Shown here piece after piece: positions 53,301 to 62,300 of a DNA stretch of 64,000 bases (position 1 is its first letter; each line of letters begins with the position of its first letter). Both the position numbers and the translations under genes were made by a program. This DNA is from JAEUOS01 sp965279115 (GTDB taxonomy: Bacteria; Pseudomonadota; Gammaproteobacteria; Burkholderiales; JAEUOS01): the NCBI GenBank assembly GCA_965279115.1, contig OZ257137.1:5890001-5954000 (forward strand), given 5' to 3'. The notes below the pieces were generated by a model. The model saw nothing but the letters and a program-made list of their open reading frames with translations, made no database searches and was not told where the DNA came from.

Positions 53301-56300
53301 CTTCCCTGGCGGTGCCACCAAGGGTCACCACCGCCTGTGTGAAGGGCCTGCCGAGCTCGTAGCGGAAGGCCGGGCCCTCGATGGTCACCTTGTTGCCGTT
53401 CACCGAGGCGACGAACGGGCTGTCAACGTTGCCGTTGACCTTGCCAACCAGGCCGGCGGCGATGTCGGCGGCCGTCACCCCGAGGAAAAAGTCCATCGAA
53501 GCCGCATCCACGGTATGGGAGATGCGCGCGTAGTGGGTGCCTTCGCGGGCGCTGTCGTTGACCGCCTCGACAGTGATCTCCTGCGGCGTGAACCAGTTGC
53601 CGGTAGTGAACGTGAGCGTGCTGCCACTGAATGCGGAGCCGTTGAGCTTGGTGACGCGCGTCTGCCCGTCGGACGCCAGGTTGACAGTGACATTCCCGGT
53701 GGGCGCCTTGGTCAGCACCACCCAGTAGGTGTCCTTGTCCAGGCCGGTCGGCGCGGCCGGATCAGTACCACCGCCCTCGGCAACGATCGGCGTGAACACG
53801 CCGGCAAAATTGTTCGCGCTGGTACTGTCGTAGGTGGCGATCAGCACCGCAGCCGCGTCGTCGTCCACCACGGTCGCAGTCACGCCGAGCACGGCCAGAC
53901 CGTCGTAGGCCCCGCCATCCTTGGAGCTCACGCCCTGCTGGGTGCGGTGCACGATGGTGTAGCCGTTGGTACCCTCGGCCAGCGTATCGGCTCCCGCAAA
54001 GACGTACACGTACTGCGCGATGAACCAGTTGTCACGGGTGAATACCAGCGACACCCCGTTCTCGCTCGACTCCGACTCGAGTGCGCTCGCACCGACCTTG
54101 ACGCCCTTGCCGCCCGCCTTGCGCGCGCTCTCGGTGAGCGCCACCGGCACGGCGCTGACGGTGACGTTCTCTTCCGGAGCACGGGTGAGCACCACCATGT
54201 AACGGTTGACGACCAAGCCCAGAAGGTTCGGCGAGGCGCTTTCGAACACCCGGACCGGACCACGGTCCTGCAGAACCACGACGTCGGCCGCGTCGTTGTC
54301 GCGCACGTCTGCCACCACATCCTTGACGAACACGTTCTTGTAGGCGGCATCGGCGGTGGTGGTGGTCTGGATCACCAGGCCGCTGTGGCCTTCGAGCTTG
54401 TTGCTGACCACCGTGACTGCGGTACCGTTGCTGCCGCCCACGTGGAAGGTGTCGCTGCCGAGGCCGCCGACGATCTGCAGGTCGACGCCGGAACTGGTAC
54501 TTTCAATGAAGAAGCGGTCGTTGCCTTCGATGGCGTCGACGACGATGCGTTCAAGCCCGGTGTAGGTGACGAACAGGCCGGCGCCGTACACCCCCTGGTC
54601 GTTGACCACGAAGTCGTCGCCGAACTCGGTGCCGATCACCGTAAGGGTGTCGAATCCGTCGCCGCCATCGATGCGCACAGGGGCATTGACGGTGAAGGCT
54701 ATAAAGTCCGCGCCCTGGCCGCCGTTGATGTTCGTATAGGGGGCCTTCGGGTCATTCGGGTTGACCTTCACAAAAGCGCGCACGGTAAAGGTGTCGTCAT
54801 CCTCGTCGCCGTTGAGGAACAACTCGGCCTTGTTGCTGTAGACGGTGAAGGTGTCGTTGCCGGTGCCGCCGAACAGGTTGGCGCTCTGGCTGATGCCGTT
54901 GGAAAGGAAGCCGCGGGTGATCTGGGTGGTTTCGAAGTAGTCCTCCTCGGCCAGGCCGTTGGCCGGATTGCGGCCGTCGCGGAACGACTGGTAGACCTGG
55001 GCGATCTGGAAGGTATCGGCGCCGGCGTCACCGAATACCGTCAACGGCGCCAGGTTGTCGTCAAGTACGAAGGTGTCATTGCCCGCGCGGCCATACACTT
55101 CGACCGCACCGCTGATGTCGGCGTCGTAGTTGATACGCTCGATCACACCGCCGGCCACCGGCAGGCGATCCCCGTCCACTTCGACCGCCGCCACCACGCC
55201 GATGCCGATGTCCTTGTTGGCACGGAACAGGAAGAAGTCGGCCTGGTTGGTGCCGTAGATGCGCAGGCGATTGATGCCGGTGTCGCCGCGCGACTGGTCG
55301 AAGACGTTGATGCGCGAGGAAATCTGGCCGGCCAGGCCGATCTCGTAAAGGTCGCTGCCGGCCTGGCCGTGCAACGTGAGTTCGCCATCGATGCCGCTGA
55401 CAAAGGTTTGCTGGCCCTGCGCGTCGTAGTTGACGCGGATGATGTCGTTGCCCTGGCCGCCGAACACGGTGGTCGGGCCCGAGATGGCGTTGATGTTGAC
55501 CACGTCGTTGACGCCATTGACCACCGCGGTCTCGTTGCCGGTGTCGATGACGGTCACGCCGCTGTGGGTCGAGCCGACATACAGGTTGTTGTCGCCGTTG
55601 CTGAGCCATACCTTGAGGACGTCGAATCCGGTGTAATCGACACCCAGGGTCATGCCCATGCCGACCAGGCTGGTGGCGGTCAGGCGGGCGTTTTCGCGCG
55701 CGCTGTCGCCGCCGTCGTACACCTTGAGGGTATCCGCGGCACCCGTGCCGGCCGTTGCCGTCAGCCTGCCCTTGATGCCGTTGACATTGGCATCGAAGGC
55801 GTCAAGGGTTCCGGTGGTCTGGCCGACCCGGCCGGTGGTCGAGCCGACCCGCACGATGTCGCTGCCGGCGCCGGCGTCGAGGGCGAGGTCGCCATCGAGT
55901 GTTTCGATATTGAACACATCCGGCCCCTCGCCGCTGGTGATCGAGGTCGTCGCGCCGTTTCCATGCGTGCTTTCAACCGTGAAGACGTTGCCGTTGACCG
56001 AGTCGCCCAGGTGGATCCCGAGTAGCTCGAGGGTGGAATAAGTGATCGAGCCGTTGGCTCCCATCAGGATGAAACCCGACGTATCGGCCCGCACCGCATT
56101 GGTGACGGTGGTGGCGGTCAGGGTACCGTGCGCGGGCACGCTGTCGTCGAAGGTGTCGTCGAGGTCGAGCCGGTCGGTGTCGCCGTTGCCCTGGCCGTTC
56201 ACCGTGAGGGATGCATTGATGTCGTTGAGCGTGCCGCCGGCGTTGGTGTCGGCCTGCCCGAGCTTGCCCAGGGTGGCGTTGGTGCCCACATTGATGGTGT

Positions 56301-59300
56301 CGCTGCCGGTGCCGGTGTTGATGGTGGTACGGGTGGCGATTGCGCGCACCGCGATCCTGTCGTCGCCACCGCGGGTGTTGAGTTCGACCGCCTCGATGCC
56401 GGAATGATTGATCGTCATGCCCGGCTGGTGATCGACACCGGTGCGGAACTCGCGCGACTGGATGGTGCTGACGCCACCATTGACGGTCAGCAGGAAGCGG
56501 TCGGCGGCGTCGCCGCTGGTGACCACCAGACGGTCGGACGCGTCGGTGATGGCCACCACATTGCCGGCGGCGTCGGTCGCGCCGGTGACGATGTTGACAA
56601 CCGCCCCGCTCTCCGTCGGTACGGTCACCAGGGTGTGCTCCTGGAACGGCCCGTCGTTGGCGGCGTTCTGCAAGGTGGCCACACCGCGCCAGTTGATGAC
56701 GTTCATGCGGGTGCCGCCCACCTGGATGCTCTGGTCGAGGTCGTTGACGACGAAGGTGTTGTTGCCGGTGCTGCCGATGAGGGTGGCGAACTCGAAGATG
56801 TTCTTCAGGTTCTCCACCGTGGCCTTGTCGTCGAAGCGGTCACCCGCATCGAGCAGCTCGTTGGCCGCGTTCTTGCCGGTCTCGAAGGGCGCGGAACCGA
56901 CACTGCCAAGCAGGTTGCCGACGACGAGCTTGTCGTTGTATAGGCCGATGTCGGCATCGACGGTCTCGGTACGGGTACTGAGGTTTTCGAGCAGCGTGTC
57001 GCTGTCGGTGGCGTCGCTGTCGTCGAAGAACTCGTCCAGGCCGAAGTCGCCGGTGACGGTGTCGCTGCCCTTGCCGCTGTCGATGACGTCGTTGAAGCGC
57101 GAGCCGCGCAGGGTGTCGTTGCCTTCGCTGCCGACAATGCGCAGGGCGGCGCGGTCGACCGTGAGCGCACTGGCGTTGACGGTGTCGTTGCCCTTGCGCG
57201 TCGAGACGATCAGCGTATCACCTTCCGAACGCACGGTATTGACCACGGCGATTACCGGCTGCGTGGCGGCGAACGCGACCCCGATGCCGGTGAAGCCGTC
57301 GGCGTTGTAATCCGAGAGGGTGACGCCGTCGCCCAGGGATGCATTGTCATTGCCGAGCACGGTCACGGTATCGGCGGCCAGATCGTTCGAGATCAGGAAC
57401 TTCGGCTGTTCGATCGGCTGGCCGGTCTCGGGGTCGTTGACAAACTCGCTGCCGGTGCGCACCACGTTGCGACCAGAGTCGATGATGGCCAGTTGCAGAC
57501 CGGACCCGGCCAGGTAGTCAACCAGGATGCTGTCGCCGCCGGCGCGCGAATCCAGGCGCAATTCCTCGAAGTTCGCGCCGGTGATCGCCCCGGCGGCGAT
57601 GCCGCCCTTGAAGTTGGCCACTTTGACCAGGCCAGTGCCGGGTGTGGTGACACGGAAGTCGTCGGCGCCGGATGTGCCAACGATCTCGAGAATGTCTTTG
57701 TCGTTGCCGTCATTGACGGCATCGGTGTCGCCGTTCACCGTGCCAAGCGTCAGGTTGGCGTAATCCCAGTGGATCAGGTCGCTTCCGGCGCCGCCGAAGA
57801 TCTGGTCGACGCCGCCGCGACCGTCAATGTCGTCGGCGCCCGACCCACCGCGGATCACGTCGTTGCCGAGGCCGCCGAAGATCTTGTCGCCATCCGCGCC
57901 GCCATCGATCAGCGAGGGGCCGGTGCCGTTGTGGATGATGTAATCCTGGCCGGCCCCGCCAAAGAGTTGCGCGTTGGTGCTGGCATCGCCGGTGAGCAGG
58001 TAGTCATCGCCATCGTCGCCGTACAGGAAGGCCTGGCCCGAGCCTTCGTAGAGCAGCACGTCGTTGCCGTTGCCGCCATGGAACTCGACATCCGAGGTGA
58101 TGCCCTCACCGACGTACAGGTGGTCGTCACCCTCGCCGCCGAACGCGACCAGCTTCTTGACACCCTTGAAGATGGTCTCCCGGCCGCTGAACTTGACGCG
58201 GACGGTCTCGCCGCTGGCATCGCTGCCGACATGCTCGACGGTGTAGAGCTCGTTGCCGACGTTCTCGCCGATGCCACGCAAGGCGTTGCGGCTGCCGGCG
58301 TTGAGATAAAGGGCGCCATTGGAAGCCACCGGATCCCAGAAGCGCACATCACCGGTCGCATTGCCCGCCAGATACACCATCTTCGGCAGTTCCACGTAAC
58401 CGATGGTGAAGCTCATCGAAACACGGATGCGCACGAACAGGATCTTGACCGAGGCGGAGGCTTCCACCACCAGCGGCACCCGTCCGGAGCCCGCTGCGGT
58501 GACACTGGCGCTGATGTCGACGCCGGCGAAGGTGATGCCGAAGGCGCGCAGGCTGGCACCGCCCGAGAATTCCACCCTGAAGAAGTACTCGTTCAGGCCG
58601 GTCGGGGCGCCCAGGTTGTCGAGGACCGGGCGCTCGCCGAAGGCGACGCGGAAGTGCAAGTTGGCCACCAGGCCGAAACTGCGGCTGCCCAGCACCAGTT
58701 CGCCGTCCAGCGAGATGTCGAAGTAGCCCTTGTAGTTGAAGAAGCCCGAGGCCTGCACCGTCATCAGGCCGAAGAAGTCCATGCGGGCACCGAACTGCAC
58801 CTGCCAGGATCCGACGCCCTCGTAGCCCACTTCCAGGACGAAGCCGGCATTGAACTTGAGCACCTCGAGGAACTTCACCTCGCCGTTGAGCGCGATGCGG
58901 AAGCTGTTGGCCTGCATGGTGACGCCGGCAAGGGTCCGCGCCGCGCCCGTGGTATTGAGTTGCAGCTTGCCTGAAGCCTTGATCTTGATGACTTCGAACA
59001 TGTTGGCTTCGACGCTCACATCGAGGAGCAGCGCGAGACCGGGATTGCTGTCGGTGTAGATCGCCGCGCCGCCACGGGCCGCGATGGTGAGCGGACCCAG
59101 CCCGAGCGAAATGTCGAACTCGATCGAGAACACATTCGCCTGCATCGTGATGGTGATGCTGCCGGAGGCCGATGCGAAGCCCAGGAAAGTGACCGAGCCG
59201 CTGATATTGAGCTTGAAGCCGCGCAGGACCGTGACCTGGCTGCCGTCGGCCTTGGTCAGGGTTTTCTGCGCCAGCGATCCCAGGTAGATCTCCACCGTGG

Positions 59301-62300
59301 CCCCGGCATTGAACGACAACCCGATGTCGCCGCCGAAGCCGGCGTTCAGGCTCACCGTGACATAGGCGGCGAAGCCATCGGCGTCCAGGCGCAACACTCC
59401 ATCGATGTCGAACGCACCGATGCCCCGCAGCGACATGCTGGCCTGGGCGCGAATCTCGATGGCGGGCGGATTGGTGCTCAGGATGAACTCGAAGCGGCCC
59501 CTGATATCGATCGGGGCTCGCCCGGAAGCGTCGGGGGCGCCGATCTGCAGCAGGCCCTGCAGCACCAGGCGGATGCCCGGGTTGATGGTGATGGGGCCGA
59601 ATACGAAGAAGGCGGTATCCGGATCGGTGGCGAGGATATTCGGCGCGGCGCCGCTGTAGGCCGGGTTGGCTTCCTTGTTGGTCTGGAAGCTCGTGATGGT
59701 CTTGGCCGACAGGTAGGAATTGACTTCCAGCAGGAACTGGCCACTGATGTAAACGCCCGAGGTCGGGCCGCCGATGGTGCGTGCCAGTTGCACGCGGCCG
59801 ATGATGCCGGGGCCTTCGCCGTCCAGGTTGGTGAAGAACAGCAGGTCCATGCTGCCGCTCAGGGAGCCGATGAACGGGATGCTGGTGCTGACCGCGCCGG
59901 CGATGCGCACAAACGCGTTTCCGTTCAGATCGGTCGCCGCGGTGAACGAGATGAAGCCGGTCAGCGTGATCGTGTCGAACAGGATGATGCTGCCCTGGAT
60001 ATTGGCCGATACGTAGATCTCGGGCGCCGCGTTGACACGCTTGCTGCCATCGATTTCCGGCGCGGCGGCGAACACCGTGACACGGGTCGGCGCGTCGGCC
60101 GGCAGCAGGTCCAGGAAGGCCTGCGGAATCTCGAACACCTGTTCGCGCAGCGTGGTGTTGAGCGATACCACCACCGAGCCGCGCAGTTCGAATATGCCGT
60201 CCAGCGCCGAGGCCTGGTCGCCGCCCTCCGGCGAGGCGCCGAAGCTCAATTGCAGGTTGAGCATCATGGCGATGCCGGGCAGGCCCGGAATGCCGGTGCG
60301 GCCGTCGATGATGATCAGGCCCACCGCCGAGCCGTTCAGGCCCAGCACCGGGATGCGCGCTTCGGCCTGGACGAAGATCTCGAAGCGCTCGGGCGTGATG
60401 CGCAGGTAGAAGCCGCCGAACAGCTCCACCGCGTTGGGGGCGTTGACGTCCGGGGCGCCGTTTTCCTTGATCTTGAGCGAGCCGACGATCTGGATGGAGA
60501 ACGACTCGGCCGGCAGTTCGAAGGTCTGTCCCTCGGCGAGAAGATCGACGCGGCCGGCGGTGGTGCTCGCCTTGACGAAGAACGACTTGCCGAATTTGCC
60601 GTCGGCCGTCTTGGTGATGATCTTCCACTGCTGGCCCTTGATGATGGTGCGCACGATCGCGCTGCCGCCGTCCTGGACGATCTTGTCGAAGGCCTGGGTG
60701 GCCGGATTGGCGTCGACCGTGCTCAGGTCCCAGCCGGTGGCGGCGAGGTCGACCTCGCCCAGAACGCTGGTTGACAGGCTGGTCGTGCTGAGCGCCAGTC
60801 CCTTCTGGATCGGGTCGCCGGGTATGCCTTCGAGGGCGATGGTCTCGGTCTTGGGGGTGTTGGTGGTGTTGATCTGCAGCAGCGCGCTGCCCTCGGCGAA
60901 GATGCCGTAGTTCTTCAGGAAATCGAGGTTGGCCTGGATCTTGGCAACGCCCCAGAACTCCGGACTGCCGGAAACGGTGGCGCCGGCCTGCAGGACGAAA
61001 CGCGCGCCCGCCGAGCCGATGTTGCCCAGCTTGATGATCTTGATCGTACCGTTCGCGTCAATGGTGAATCGGTCGATGATGCTGCCGTTGCTGAGCTGGA
61101 ACTTGCCGATCTCGAGGGTGACGCCGCCACGGATGTCGACGATCGGCTCGTCGGTGAAACCCAACCCCTGCAACTTGATGCCGCCGGAAATCTCGATATA
61201 GAAAACCTTGCCGACGCCCTGGCCGGACTGCCCGTTGTCCTGCTTGAGGGTTTCGATGACCTGGAACGCCTGGGTGGCGTTTTCGCCACGGTTGCCGTCC
61301 TCGTCGGCCCAGTTGGCACCGGTGAAGACCACGCTGACCGAGCCGGCGGCAAAGCCCTGGGTTCCGCGCGCGACATAGAAGCGGAAGACATTTTCATCAG
61401 CTTCATCGACCCGTCCATCACCGTTGTTGTCGATATCGTCGTTGCTGGAAGAAAGGCGGGTCGGCGCCCAGGACAGCAGCGCCGCCGTGCCGAGACCGCT
61501 GCCGGACAAGGCGAATTCGCGGGCGCTGTCAGCCAGGGTTGTCTCGTCGAGCGCCACGCCGCCGGCGGTGGTGAAGCGGATGTCGATCCAGGTGCTGTTG
61601 TTGGCACCGGCCGTGGTTTCGTTGACGGCATCGGTGAGCACCACCGGGTCGAGCGTCGCGGCGGCATTGGCCGTCGCCGCGTTGGCCGCATCAAGATAGT
61701 TGAAGCTGCCGGCGATGAGCTTGAAGTTGAGCGTGCCGGACTTGAAACTGCCGGTGTACCAGAAGCGGAACTTGTAGCCGATGTCGCCGATCCTGACCGG
61801 CGCCTGGGCATTGTCGAGCGAGAACACGCTGGCGGCAAGGGTGTTGACCAGCTCCAGCTCGGGATCCAGGTCGGTGATCGACGCCACGTCGATGGCGTCG
61901 AAATTGCCCGCGACGCGCAATGCTTCGAAGTCGACATCGAAGTAGCCACGGTTGTTGAGCAGGTCGGCGTCCACCGATCCGCCCTGCACCGGGTCGGCGA
62001 GCGCGGCGGTGAGGACGACAACGGTGAAGCTTTCGCTCGCCGCGAGGTTCAGTACGCCACCCGCATCGAGCGTGCCCACAACATCGGTGGCCACCGAGGC
62101 GACACGATCGGCCTTCAGGTCGATGGTCACCTCGCCACCGGCGAAGTCGCCGGTAAGGAAGTAGCGGAAGGTGTTGCTGTTGGTCAGGCGCAGCGGCCCG
62201 TAGGTGGCGGAAAGCGCGACCGTACCGCGTCCGTCGCCATCGATCTCGAATTCGGCGGCGAGGTCGGTGATCGAGTCGGCGTCGAGCACCGCGCCGCCGA

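Noticed and set aside
26481..53430. LysM domains suggested by the A-G-D-T-L-A-x-I-A motif
   Set aside because: LysM needs a second helix and an N-x-x-x-x-x-x-L-x-x-G-Q-x-L end. Here a long A-x-x-L-A-x-x-I-N helix and two further strands follow, so the likeness is limited to one turn.
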